A stretch of 41,932 bases of DNA from Brachionus koreanus (taxonomy: Eukaryota > Rotifera > Eurotatoria > Ploima > Brachionidae): contig PJRA01000220.1 of assembly GCA_016987375.1 (NCBI GenBank), positions 149,444 to 191,375 on the forward strand. The letters are read 5' to 3'. The position numbers were made by a program, and so were the translations under genes. How positions within the stretch are numbered: the first letter of the stretch is position 1; every line of letters starts with the position of its first letter. A model generated the notes under the pieces. That model ran no database searches and was not told where the DNA came from. It saw nothing but the letters and a program-made list of their open reading frames with translations. Positions 1 through 11,000 of the stretch are shown here, one piece after another.

Positions 1-555
1 TATCCGTTTCATCTAATGTTCGAGGGTTATTAAAGTTTTAAAAAAGCAATAATTTAATATAATTACCCATGCGCTTTAAAAGCATGTCCTGCTTAATATT
101 CTAAGGATATTTCGCGAGAAAATACGTTATAAACTATATCTCGCTTGAGACTAAAATTAAGAAAAAAACTTTGCGATCAAAAAATAAAAGCCAAACAATC
201 CATTATTACAGATTTTGTAAAAGAAGCTTAATTTTTAGCTTTATTTATCTTTTTTTTTTAGCTTTTTAAATAAAAATTTTAATAAAAAAAAAATTTTCCA
301 TTAAATTTTACCGAAGAACGACTCTAGTTATTTAGAAATAACTACTCTCGATATTAAGTAATTAAAAATAACAAAGAAAAATAAGCAAAAATAAATTAAA
401 AACTAAAACTAAAATCTTTCAAAGAATAATCAAAAGCTAAATGTAATTTTTGAAAATTAAATTCTAAAATGATCAAAATTAACTTTAAATTATTTATTTT
501 TAGACTTAAATTTATCTAAATTAAACTATTCTTTAGAATAAAAAATGTTTGAAAA
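1..555. other. Presumed intron or 3' flank of Hv1 paralogue 1
   Basis: AT-rich sequence. I searched the minus strand for a codon pair Trp-Arg in an S4 context and found none. One good acceptor (polypyrimidine plus TTTTAG near 155-160 on the minus strand) opens a short frame that does not look like Hv1. Nothing else is recognised. Confidence 0.4.
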
Positions 556-1161
556 TTACCTGAACAGTGTAAGTAAACCAGTCACTGTGTGTAAAATTTG
601 CTTGTTTTTCAGCAATAAAATATCAAGAAAAAAGCTTACAAAAACTACGATCGCATCAAGGATACCCCATATTGATTTAATGACATGGTATGGAATAAAA
701 ATAAGCTTGAGAACTATTTCGAGTACAAAAAACGCTAGAATAGTTAGACTTATGTAACGAAGTGCGTGTTCTATGGTGGATAAAATTGAAATCATTCTTG
801 GATTAATACCTTTGAAGACCTCAAACAAGTCCAATCTCGAAGAAGAATTTTTACTATTTATGCTCACTGTATTTCGATGTTCCCTGTTGTAATTTATGAT
901 AAAGTCAAGCATCAGCTCAGCAGAAATGCACGTGCAGTCCAATATGACTAATAGAATAACTAAAACATGAAGTTTGTTTGAGTTGAGAATTTCTTTCATT
1001 CCATCTTTGGTAGCAATTTGTCTAATTAAATTGGCACACGGATTTGATTGTCGATGATTAGCATCGGATTCGCTGACGTAATCGGTACAAATTTCCTCTT
1101 GATTCAAACATGATTCGAGCTCATTCTCTTCACTTTTAGCTTTCTCGTAATTTCCCGACAT
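556..1161 (-). CDS. Voltage-gated proton channel Hv1-like, paralogue 1 (5' exon only)
   Basis: Seen: a 201-codon exon starting at ATG 1161 and running to a splice donor at 557/558 (CTG TTC AG|GTAATT). The last Arg codon is split by the intron, so the in-frame stop at 556-558 is intronic. The protein has an acidic N-terminus of about 60 residues, then S1 with Asp75 and Glu82, S2 with Glu148 and Lys152, S3 with Asp169 and Asp180, and the start of S4 ending at the first gating Arg (201). These match the human Hv1 residues D112, E119, E153, K157, D174, D185 and R205. Known: Hv1 conducts H+ across membranes through its voltage sensor, without a separate pore domain, and dimerises through a C-terminal coiled coil. 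The rest of S4 and the coiled coil were not found in 1-555, so the intron either runs off the window or the gene is truncated. A Hv1-type family assignment is firm; whether the copy is functional is unknown. Confidence 0.85.
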   Translation of the reverse strand: MSGNYEKAKSEENELESCLNQEEICTDYVSESDANHRQSNPCANLIRQIATKDGMKEILNSNKLHVLVILLVILDCTCISAELMLDFIINYNREHRNTVSINSKNSSSRLDLFEVFKGINPRMISILSTIEHALRYISLTILAFFVLEIVLKLIFIPYHVIKSIWGILDAIVVFVSFFLDILLLKNKQILHTVTGLLTLFR

Positions 1162-2590
1162 TTGTCCTATATTTTATTCATTTCTTAAGCAACCTATTGA
1201 ACTATTACCAAATCTAAAAACTAATTATTTTATAATATTTATTTATAATTAATTTGATCCGAATTTCTAAGATCTCAGGCTTTTATTTTTTTATGTTCAA
1301 TAAATATATCTGTGCATCTCAGCTTCTAATTAAAACTTTAGAGCAAATAACAATCTAAAGAATTTCGAATCAAAATAAATTCCAATTATTTGGCAATAAT
1401 GAAAATGATTATTTAACTTAACTAAGACTTAATAAAAGAAAAGCTTTTATTTTTGGCGCCTGTTTTTTTTTTTGTTAAGTTTGATAGTATTTAAGCATTC
1501 AGTTGTCTAAAAGATTTAAATTTGAGTTGTATTTAGCTTTGAATTTAACAGTTGCTGTAAAATTTTTTAGATTTAAAAAAAATTATTATTCCCAAATTTT
1601 AGTAAGATGTCTAGAAAAAAATTAATTTCTTTAAAAAAAAATTGAGCTAATTTTTTTTATTTGCTTGTTTATTTCTATGTTGACTTCCTAAATATTCAAA
1701 ATTAAATGTTTTATTTTGAATCTAATTTCCCATACAAACATATTTTATTTGCAGATTCTCTAAAATATATTTTTATTTTATTAAATAAACTAATCGAAAA
1801 TTATTAATTTTAGCCAAAAATTTAGCTAAAATTTAATAGTTTTAAAGACATAATTTTATGCCATCAAGTCCCAATTTTTTTTTACATTTTTAATTTTATC
1901 TAAGACTATCAGTTACCCTTGGCCGATTGCACATTGTTTTAAGAAAAAAAAATGAAAATTCCAGCTAAATGGTTGAAAGTTTTAAAATCATTAGCTTTTT
2001 TTTTTAAATTTGGAAAATAAATCTTTAAAATTTATTAACTTTTGCATTTATTTCCAGACAGATACGGCTGAAATTTGTGGATTTAACCGAACTTCGAAGT
2101 GCAACGACTATTGAGTAAAATTCTTTAGCTCTTTAGCTAACTATCAAGAGGTCTGAGATATCATAAAGTTAATCCAATCCTCAGATTTTATGGGCTTCAA
2201 GTACAACATACTTTATAAAATCTCTAGATTTGCTCGTTATTTTTCTAAAGGAACGAAACTTTCAAAAATTAGGAAACTTGGTAATCTTATATATTTTTTG
2301 GTCTTTTTTAATTATATGATATCTGTTTTGTTATATTCCTTTAAAAAAAAAACTCAATTTTGGGGTAGTCCTTTTGACTTAATTAATTAGTACAAACAAA
2401 TTCCAAGTACTGCCAGATTTATTTAAATTTTTTCCAACAAGTCCAAGTCTCGACTTTTATGAAATTTAAATGCCTCTTCTTAGTTATTAAATATTTCTTA
2501 ATTTAAACATTTAGTTATATAATATTTAGTATAGTATAGTGGTTTATTGCAATGGATAAAATGTGTTAAATCTGACAACAGATTATGTAC
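1162..2590. other. AT-rich upstream region of Hv1 paralogue 1, no recognised gene
   Basis: The segment holds homopolymer-rich sequence. On the plus strand there are two exon-like stretches (2057-2114 after a TTTCCAG acceptor, and 2180-2282 after CCTCAG with a GTAATC donor), but they do not join in a shared phase and resemble no family I know. The promoter of Hv1 paralogue 1 should lie in the right-to-left upstream side near 1162-1400; no clear TATA box was identified. Confidence 0.35.
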
Positions 2591-2785
2591 AAATAATATT
2601 GTGAAAGTTTTTGTCTATTTTTGCTTTAAAAATATCGCTAGATTGAGCTTCCATTGGATTCACTCCCAACTTTTTCCAGCCATTGACTACACGGTTTGTG
2701 AAGAAGTGGTATCCTTGGGCACAATTTTTGATTATTTTTCTTTTAATTTTATATGGATGGCTTAATGCATATACCTTTTTTATTT
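2590..2785 (-). mobile_element. LINE reverse transcriptase ORF, C-terminal fragment
   Basis: Reading the minus strand gives an uninterrupted frame with the block HFFTNRVVNGWKKL. The same block (FFTNRVV, NGWNKLP) ends the LINEs at 13 kb and 21 kb in this window. Upstream in the same frame comes RKIIKNC, matching RERIKNC of the 13-kb element, and downstream IFKAKIDK, matching SFKAKLDSW. The frame ends at a stop near 2590. It is a 5'-truncated CR1/L2-like non-LTR copy. The plus-strand reading frames over the same bases are antisense shadows. Confidence 0.75.
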
Positions 2786-3660
2786 ATTTATTGAAAAACC
2801 ATCTCTTGGATGATGAATACAAAACACAAATAGAGAAAAAGTTTAAAAAAATGAACAAATTGATGAAGAAGTTATTTGCATTATATAAAAAGAAATTATT
2901 ATCAATTCACATACTTTAGATTTAAATATTAGAGAAATAGACAAATGATTATTGTATTTTTTAAGCTATTGGTTTCGATTATAAGATTTCTACTATTTTT
3001 TAATTTTCTTCAAGTTTTGAGTCATTCATTTTGCAGTATTTTTTTTTAAGATTTATTATTAATTCTAAAATATCAAAAATAAATAACTTGACTGAACTTG
3101 TTCAATTTTTATTGAATTTGACAATTCTTTCATCTAACCTTGTTCCGTATTGCAGCCTCAGAACCTGAAACATTTTTCCAATGTTAAACCATTCTAGACT
3201 TACAACACATGCATCAAAGTTGTGTCGCGTTTTAAAGTAAAGTTATTTAATTTTATGCAGCATTGACAATAGAGTTTCTGTCTAAAAAATAAAAATTATT
3301 TTTTTTAATTATGCTTTTGGTGCAGCATAACAAATTAAACAGAACAAAAAATTAGAAGAGAATTTTTTTATCATTCATTTAAAAAAAAACTAAAATTTGA
3401 TTTTTGACATGGCATTAAATTTGACTAGAAAAATTTAGTTAATAATTTAGTTTTAAACATTAAAATAATTGGACATAAAAAATACCCCACTCTTTTTTAA
3501 TAAGAGCAACATTTTTTAAAATAGAAGAAAAAATTTACAAAAAATTATTATTTATAAAATACCAACAAAAAAATAAAATAAAAGAAAAAGTTTTTTTTTT
3601 AATAAAAAATACTCAAAAAAAAGATTATTATATTTTATCTATTATGGTTGAGTAATTAAC
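2786..3660. other. AT-rich intergenic sequence with one short minus-strand reading frame
   Basis: No gene is recognised. On the minus strand between about 3110 and 3245 there is an open frame of about 44 codons containing LEWFNIGKMFQVLRLQYGTR and ending at a TGA. Its composition looks coding rather than random AT-rich sequence, but I cannot place it in a family; a transposon remnant is the most likely explanation. Confidence 0.3.
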
Positions 3661-3668
3661 ATTTGATT

Positions 3669-3820
3669 TCACAATAATACAATCTTCTTTTTAAGCATTG
3701 TTGTGTTGCATTTTGGACAAACTAGTTGATCTTGACGTTCTTGAGATTGAATTTTTTTTTTATTTTAAATTTTAAATCAAATGTATCTTCGTTTTCATCT
3801 ATAATTTCTTCGCTAACCAT
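3669..3820 (-). pseudogene. Possible broken coding remnant with a CPKC motif
   Basis: On the minus strand ATG 3820 opens a frame (MVSEEIIDENEDTFDLK) that runs into an A homopolymer. The next frame continues with QERQDQLVCPKCNTTMLKKK and stops at 3669-3671. The two halves join only if a base is gained or lost in the poly-A run, either a real frameshift or a sequencing error. CPKC resembles half of a zinc ribbon. No family is assigned. Confidence 0.3.
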
Positions 3821-3884
3821 CTTTGCTTCTTCTCTTCATCTTTTCTTAAAAATTTTTTTGTATTCTCTTATCCTTTTACGTTAT

Positions 3885-3955
3885 TTATTTTATTTATTTG
3901 TTTTTCTGTACCGAGCTAATGCTCCTTCAAATTAAAAAAAAAAGAATAAAATTTA
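3885..3955. repeat. Dispersed repeat, copy 1 (partner at 26629-26700)
   Basis: The stretch TTTGTTTTTCTG, then a small hairpin-forming GAGC..GCTC core, then CTCCTTCA followed by an A-rich run, occurs here and again at 26629-26700 in the same orientation with only a few differences. It may be the 3' end of a non-LTR element. Confidence 0.5.
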
Positions 3956-4337
3956 AAATAAAAAAATTAAATAAAAATAAAATATATCTTTGTCAAAAAC
4001 ATCAATCTTTTCAAAATGATGTTTGTTCAAAAGAGTTTTCTTCCCTTTTCATTCTAAAAGTGTACAATAATAGTTTTTTCATTTTAATAATTTGTTACAT
4101 GCTCAACAGATTAAAAGTAGAAGCTTTTTTTTGTCCAGTACTCTTTTGAATTTAAACTAGTTTAAAATGGCCATGAGCATCTAAAAACGTTCCATTTCAA
4201 TAATTTAAACATGCTTGAAAATAATAATTTTATTAATAACGTAATATAATAATTTTTTATCTAAAATAAAATAAAATTTTCAAAACAAATAAATAAATTA
4301 AAGAAAATTTTAATCTATTTTAAATGTTTTCGCTTTT

Positions 4338-6781
4338 CTAAAGTTGTCTAATACTACACTGATCGCAAATTTGTTGCTTTGGATCTATTAGTTGAAATTT
4401 AAGTTTTTGGTTTTCTTGATCCAGGAACTTAATTGTTTTATACAAATTTTCTACTTTATTTTCATTGTGAGTTTCAATTACAACTACAATTGCTTTAGAA
4501 TAAAAATTTAAATAAATTTATTTATTAAAATATTAATTGAGATTTATATGGACTAGTTGTCATCTTTAAAAGGCATAATTTTTTGGCTTTGTTGCAATTT
4601 TATTTTAAATAAACATTCAGTTTGATAATTTTTGCTAATACTCAAAATTGTTTGAAAAATGGCAACGAAAAATTTTTGATCAAATTTCATTTTTCAAAAA
4701 TGATCAAAACATTTTAAATGTGCAATTAAATTTCATCGCAGATTTTTGAATTTTTGTAACATTTCAAAGCTTTATTTTAAGAATTTTGAAAAAGGATTGT
4801 AATTTCTAAAAATGCATAGAAATTTAATTGCGCATTTAAAATGTTTTGATCATTTTTGAAAAATGAAATTTGATCAAAAATTTTACTTTGCCTGAAAATT
4901 GGATTCAACTTGTTAGTCAAATAACTTCTTTACTGATTAACTCCGTAATATAACAATTTTCTCAAAAAATTCATTCTAATTCGGCTTAATGGATTCAGTT
5001 TTTTTCGTAAAAACGGGTTAACAAGAAAATACTTTACCCTTGCTTCTCTCAATGTCATTCCCATTTCGGATAGCTCTTTCATGTTTGTTGTTCTCTATTT
5101 TACTGGGCAAAGTGAAACTCTTGATCAAAACTCATTTTTCAAAAATGATCAAAACATTTTAAATGCGCAATTAAATTTCTATGCATTTTTAGAAATTAAA
5201 ATCCTTTTTCAAAATTCTTAAAATAAAGCTTTGAAATGTTACAAAAATTCAAAAATCTGCGATGAAATTTAATTGCACATTTAAAATGTTTTGATCATTT
5301 TTGAATAATGAAATTCGATCAAAATTTGACTTTGCCATGTTACTGCTGATCTGAGACTCTTTTGCCATGATACTGTTGATCTTCCTACCTTACGTTGCCC
5401 TTGAGAATTTTAATTTTGTTATTTCTCTTAGAAGAGTTTTATTAAGGTTACTATCTTCTGCAGGTTATATTATCTTAAAATGGTCAATAAGGCTTCCATG
5501 CATATGCTATCAAATGCTTTCTTGAAGTCAGTGAAATTAAGATTCATACTATGTTCAATGATGTTCCTGAGTGCAAATATCTGGTCTAGGTATCCTCTAC
5601 CTGGTCTAAATCCTGCTTGTTCTTCTCTAGGCAAGGAGTTCTTGATTCTTTCCAGAATTAGGCTGCAGAATGCTTGACTCTGTAAATACCTGGAACCTCT
5701 CTGCTTTTCAGAGTCTTTATTGCAGTTTCTAGTTATTTTTGGCTTGGTACTTCTGTGTTAATATCGAAAATGGAAGTGAAAGAAAGAAAAAAAATAGCTT
5801 TTTAGTTGAAAATAAATCAAGACATACTTGATCTTGAATGACTTTAAAAAATTTTATTCCTTTTTGAAACCTGAAATTCTTTTTTCTAAATTAATGAAAA
5901 AGAAGAGCTATAGGCCTTTAATGTGATGAAAAGTTTTTTTTTTAATCTTTCAGGCAAAATTTTTCCGAAATTTAATCGTGAATAACTTTTTTTTTCAATA
6001 AAAAATATATTTGTCGTGTACTAGTCCAATATATCTATTAGCTAAACTTACCATTTATAATTTCAGTAATTCGCCATAATCTCAAGAGAGTTATAAGTCC
6101 AAGTATAGAATGTACTGTGTGCTTTTGTTTAAATAAATAGATATTCAATAAAAAACTAAAGATCACAATAATAGCATCAATAAATTCCCATACTTTAATA
6201 AAAAAATTCATTGGTATAAAAATTGCCTTCACTATAAAATCAATAATAAAAATTCCTAGTATAAAAGTTCCAAGACATTTGAAAAGTGCTTCTAGAAAAA
6301 CCAAGTGTTGTCTTAAACTCGACTCTTCATATAGGTGAGCCATAAATGAAGATTTTTTATTAATTAACAAAAAAGTTTCATTGAATTGTACAGACTCTTG
6401 AAACAACTCTTCCTTGGTCAAGTGAAATTCTTTGTAAATAAGTGACAATTCAATAAATTGAATCAATAATTCAATACTGATGCAAAAGCAATCTAGTGCC
6501 ACCAAAAAAATGATAATCCAATGATACCTAGCATTTATCTGAAGTTTTTCAAGTTCGTGCTTTATTTTTTGATAAGCAGTTTTGCTTTTCTTGCCATTAT
6601 AAAAACGAAATTTGGAATTTCGTTTAGGCTTTTTAGAACGCTTTATGCAATCTTCAATGATTCTCTGTTCGAACGAGATTTTAGATCGACATGTGTCAAT
6701 TGCTTCGTCAGGTTCATTTTGAATGCTATCAATTCTATCGATCAGAATCTTAAAGTCGGACACCTGGTTGTTTGTGTTCAT
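4338..6781 (-). CDS. Voltage-gated proton channel Hv1-like, paralogue 2, with altered gating residues
   Basis: Two coding exons: 6052-6781 (ATG 6781; donor AATG|GTAAG) and 4338-4492 (acceptor CTAAAG|CA; stop 4338-4340), phase-matched, 294 residues. S1 carries Asp97 and Glu104, S2 Asp181 and Lys185, S3 Asp202 and Asn213, and S4 has Arg234, Arg237, Glu240 and Asn243. The C-terminal exon gives AIVVVIETHNENK followed by a heptad-rich coiled coil ending CDQCSIRQL, aligning with the human tail after IIN. Differences from canonical Hv1: the third S4 Arg (human R211) is Glu, E153 is Asp, and D185 is Asn. The S1-S2 loop is unusually long, about 50 residues. His221 and His224 lie in the S3-S4 linker where human His193 helps bind zinc. 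The 1559-nt intron holds two MITEs and an RTE-like LINE piece. The role as a proton channel is inferred by family; the altered S4 makes its voltage dependence uncertain. Confidence 0.92.
4661..4892. mobile_element. MITE copy A with long terminal inverted repeats
   Basis: A 232-bp element. Its two ends are inverted copies of each other for about 75 bp (core TTTTTGATCAAATTTCATTT, then a shared TCAAAAATGATCAAAACATT block), with very few differences. The outermost bases are GGCAA. It lies in the long intron of Hv1 paralogue 2. It has no coding capacity. Target duplication is not clear (TGAAAA-like bases on both sides). Confidence 0.8.
5040..5765 (-). mobile_element. RTE-like LINE reverse transcriptase fragment, interrupted by a MITE
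   Basis: The minus-strand translation from about 5670 to 5480 is open and reads LPREEQAGFRPGRGYLDQIF followed by NFTDFKKAFDSI. These are reverse transcriptase blocks 2 and 3 (the QxGFRxxRxxxDQIF and FxDFxKAFDS signatures) of RTE-type elements. Upstream frames to 5760 (TLKSREVPGIYR) are degenerate. MITE copy B (5106-5336) splits the element; LINE-like minus-strand sequence resumes at 5105 and fades by about 5040. The element lies in the intron of Hv1 paralogue 2. Confidence 0.75.
5106..5336. mobile_element. MITE copy B, inverted relative to copy A
   Basis: A 231-bp element whose interior is the reverse complement of copy A, with ends GGCAAAGT...ACTTTGCC. The left flank ends TTACTG (5100-5105) and TTACTG recurs at 5340-5345, a probable 6-bp target duplication with three extra bases at the right end. 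It is inserted in the RTE-like LINE fragment, so it is younger than that fragment. Confidence 0.8.
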
Positions 6782-8096
6782 TTTAAAAAATTAAATAAAT
6801 ATATAAGTAAATATGAAAGCTCTCCGATATTTATCGGTTTTTTGTTTAATTAATTTTTCATTTTTAATTTTGCACTTAATTAAATAATGTTATCTAATCA
6901 GCCGTTATCAAAACGGGTTTTTCCATTCTTTAAATTTTTTTTTTGTAAATAAAATTCTAAAAAGCATGTTTTTATCACAAGCTTTTTAAAACAGCTTGGA
7001 ATTTAATTAATTAATTTGAAAAACCTTGCCAAAAATAATAAGTTGTGAGCCAAATTTTAGAATAATTTATAGCTTTTTTATTGTTTAAAAATTAAAACTG
7101 CTTTCTTTCCAAAAAAAGCAAACTTTGCTTAATGATGATTTAATTTCAAAAAAAAATTATTGAGATTATTTTTTTAAATGTTTATCAACACATCAAAAGT
7201 TGAATATCGCTAGAAATGATCTGTTTAAATTTTAAAAAAAGGCTTGAAAAAATTATAAAGGATAAAAATTAAAAATTTTATTTTTTTCTTTAAGGTATCA
7301 GATTAGAAATTGTTTAAAATATGAAAAACATCAAAAATACAAAAAATGAAGAATAAATTTTAAAAATGTTTCAATTATTATTTCTAAGTTTACTGTATGA
7401 TCAGAAAATGATTTTTAAATAAAAAAAAATATTTCAACAGTTGTAAAAATTTGCGATTTTTTCAAGAGCTTTTGATTTTTACTAAATAAAATGCTATGTT
7501 CTTTATTGCTCAACTTTATAAAATTCGCTGCCTCAACAAAAAACATTTTCATTTTACTTATACTTATAATTTTTTTTCAAAGCCCAAAAAAAAAATTTAT
7601 ACTAATCATTTTTCAAATTTTTCACTAAAAGTCTTGTGATCATATTTTTAATGATTGATACAATTCGATCACATTTTGTTGCATGACTCAATTTAAAAAA
7701 TTCTAAGAATCAAGCTAATTAATTAAATTAAGCATTTTTTAATTTTATTGATTTTGAAATTTACTGCATCTATGACCAAATTCAATTAAATAATTTATTT
7801 AATAAAATAATTCCTTTTATTTTTCTAATTTAAATAGAAAAAAAATTGATAAACAAGCTCATACGCCACGTGTTCACATTCAAAGTTCGTGAGCAGATTA
7901 TGAATCCAATGATCCAATGAAGGATTTTAATGTTTGATAAAGGCTCAAATAAATTAAACTTAGTTTTGACATTTGAGATTTTAACAAATGAATTTTAAAA
8001 TTGTGCGGTTAAATTTAAAAGAAAAACATAGACTAATTCAAGCTTTAATATTAAATGAAATTAAACATTTTAAATTAGAAAACCAGATTGGGGAAA
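6782..8096. promoter_or_regulatory. Divergent intergenic region between Hv1 paralogue 2 and the CAF-1 gene
   Basis: The two genes start head to head, so both promoters must lie in this 1.3 kb. The sequence is strongly AT-rich with no recognised gene. A perfect CACGTG E-box occurs at 7867-7872, about 230 bases upstream of the CAF-1 start. No convincing TATA box or other element was recognised. Confidence 0.35.
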
Positions 8097-11000
8097 ATGT
8101 CCAACGAAGTCGAGTCTAAGATGGATATTGAAAATAATCAAAACAGTGCTGATGATGAAATTCAGTTGGTCGATTCCGATGAAACTAATTTGTCACAATC
8201 GACGCCTTCAACTCCAAGCTGTGATAAAAAAATGCACAGTAAAACAAATAGCTCAGCCGAAAAACTAGACAAAAATCTGAAACTTCAGATCAAACAAGAA
8301 AATGCCAAAAAGCGACAGGAAGAAAAGGTAATATTACTTTGCTGGAATGAATTATTCATCATAAATGGCGTTTTAGGAAAGAAAAGAGAGAGAGAAAAAA
8401 GAAAAAGAAGAGGCCAGACTAAAACGAGAAGAAGAAGTTAGAAAAAAAAAAGAAGAAGAAGAACGACTGAAGCAGAAAAGATTGGAAGAAAAAGAGCGAG
8501 AAAAGGAAAGAAAGGCAGCTGAACAAGCCGAAAAGGAGAGATTGAAGCAAGAAGCCATAAAGTAATGTGTGATTGCTGAATTTGAATTTTGCTTGTTTGA
8601 TTTAATTGATGCATTGTTAAGAAAACGTGAGGAAGAAAAAAAAATGAAGGAAGAAGAGAAAAGGCAAAAAGAAGAAGAAAGAAAACAAAAAGAGGAAGAA
8701 AAGCGTAAAAAAGAAGAAGAAAAACAACGCGAAGAAGAAGAAAAAAGACAAAAAGAAGAAAAAGTCAAAAATCAATTTATTAGTTTTTTTATCAAAAAAG
8801 AAACCCCGGCTAATGAGAAAGTAAAATTTTGAAAAATAATTTTCTCTTAATAATTGTACTTATTTAAAGAATGATGAGGTTAAAAATTTGAGATTTATGC
8901 CGTTTCAATTGAAAGAAAATATGACTGTTGCACCTAGTATAAGACGAAGTGATATTTTGTACATGGATGAAGATCAGAAAGAAGAGTTTTTTAGAAGACT
9001 CAACTTTGTTATTTCACAGCCAAGTGTAATTTTTAATTTTAATTTTTTTGATGTAAAAATTGAGCAATATTGAAAAGTTTCTGCAACAAAATCTTCATTT
9101 TTCTGTAAAATGCACATCATCAAAAAAACATTTGATTAAAATATGCGATTAAAATTGCCAAATTTTTACAATAATGTATTGTTTGCAGAGCCACCTTTGC
9201 ACAATTAAAGAAAAAAATACTGTATCTTCTTTTTGTACTGTAATTTTTATACTAAAATTGCCATAAAATGGTGTTTTAAATTGAAAAAAAATTTCTATTT
9301 TCGTTTTTATCTTTTAAATAAATATGGTGGCTATACATGTATAGCATATTCAAAGTTCGGTCTAATATAACAAGTAAATAGTCTTTTCCATATATCAGTT
9401 TCATGTGTTATAAAGGTTTTCTTCAATCTACCAAGCATTCTGTTACTTTTATTGGCAGCTGATATACTTTGATCTTCAAATTTCAGATTATTTCTAGATA
9501 GGATTCCTAAATCTTTTTCTAAGTTTGTTTTAGTCAGTTCAATTTGTTTATCACAATCATTTAAATAATATTTGTATTCGTTATTGTTCATGCCAAAATG
9601 CATTACTTTACATTTATTAAAATTTAATTTAATTAACCATTTAATTGAGGGATTGTAAAATTTAAATAAATTAAAATTTACTAAAATAAAATATTTTTAA
9701 AAAAATACTACAAAAAATTCAACATACTTTGTTGCATCTATTTTATCTGAAATAAAATTTTTACTTTCTTTTTTTTTAGGAAATCAAATTAACAATTAAT
9801 TAAATTTTTATTAATGCTTTGATTTTTGGCCGTTTTTTGCATAAGAAAAAATATTTTAAGTATAAAAGTTTCAAAAAAGTATGTTGCTCTTTTAGTAGTA
9901 TTTTTTTAACAAATACATCATATACTACATCAAATATTTTTGTATCATCTACATATTGATAAATATATTAAATAAAGTTGATCCTAAAACAGAACCTTTT
10001 GGTATCCCACTAATAACATCAGCTCAATCTGAAACTTAATTTTCCAATCCAACTCTATGCTTTCTATTTACTAAAAATGATTCAATATATCATAATGTCA
10101 AACCAGTAAAAACATAGGATTCTAGCTTGAATAGTAATCACTTGTGTGGCACAGTATCAAATGCTTTGGCGAAAGCCAAGAATATAATGTCAACTTGTTA
10201 TTTAATTGATATCTTAAAAGTTCATTGTTCATTATATTATGTAGTGTATAAAAGTCAATGATATTAGGTGAAAATTTTTTAAGAACAAATGGATGTACAC
10301 CATCAAAACAAGGGCCTTTATCAGCTTCAATATCTTGTATGAACATTTCTATTTGATCTATTGTAAATTCCGCATCTTATTTAAGCTGAAATTTTTCTTT
10401 TAATTTAAAATAAAATAAAAGATAAATTTGACCTCTTAGCATCTAAAAATTTTTGTAAATTATCTAAATGAGCTGAGGATTTTTCTTAATTTAAAAAACA
10501 AAGCAGCATTTTTTACTTGGCTCACATTTTTTAACATTTTTTTTCGATAAAATAGATTCCTTATGTCTGAATGAAGCCAAAAACTTTAATGCATTAATTA
10601 AAAAAATAGGAATAATAAGTGCTTATGGCTAAAATTTTAATAATATTTTGGTTAAAAATTTAAACTTTTCAGCATAGATAATAGATAATAGTTAATTATT
10701 TCAAGCGCTTTATTTTATTAATAAAAGTCTTTGTTAAAATTAGTACTAAAAATAGTTAAAAGTTTTCTAGTAATCTAAATAAAATTAATTAATTTAAGGA
10801 CAATTTAAAATTTGCAAACTACATTGAAGAGATACGCCAAAACCCAAGTCTAATACGAAAAAGAGAAATCCGTAGTCGTAGAAAGTAAAAATTTGATCCT
10901 AAGAGAATTAATTTAGTTTTTCAAATATTAATTAGAGACCATAACTATAATGATTTGTCTAATGAGGATGTTAAAGTAGTCAAGATAAGCGATGAGCCAA

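Noticed and set aside
2190..2390. 66-codon plus-strand frame (MGFKYNILYKISRF...)
   Set aside because: An exon-like shape with acceptor and donor is visible, but no phase-compatible neighbour exon or family match was found.
2683..2919. 78-codon plus-strand frame resembling a membrane protein with a coiled coil
   Set aside because: It is antisense to the LINE block HFFTNRVVNGWKKL, which has matching copies in the window; Phe, Leu and Lys-rich frames arise easily in AT-rich DNA.
5854..5870. A short last exon for Hv1 paralogue 2 (GFKKE then stop, with AATAAA) after a TTTCAG acceptor
   Set aside because: The exon at 4338-4492 fits the same splice phase and encodes the expected coiled-coil tail with clear alignment to human Hv1, so the short ending is at most a minor isoform.
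8373..8768. Ser/Phe-rich minus-strand frame
   Set aside because: It is the antisense of the Lys/Glu/Arg-rich CAF-1 helix and ends in the opposite strand of real exons.
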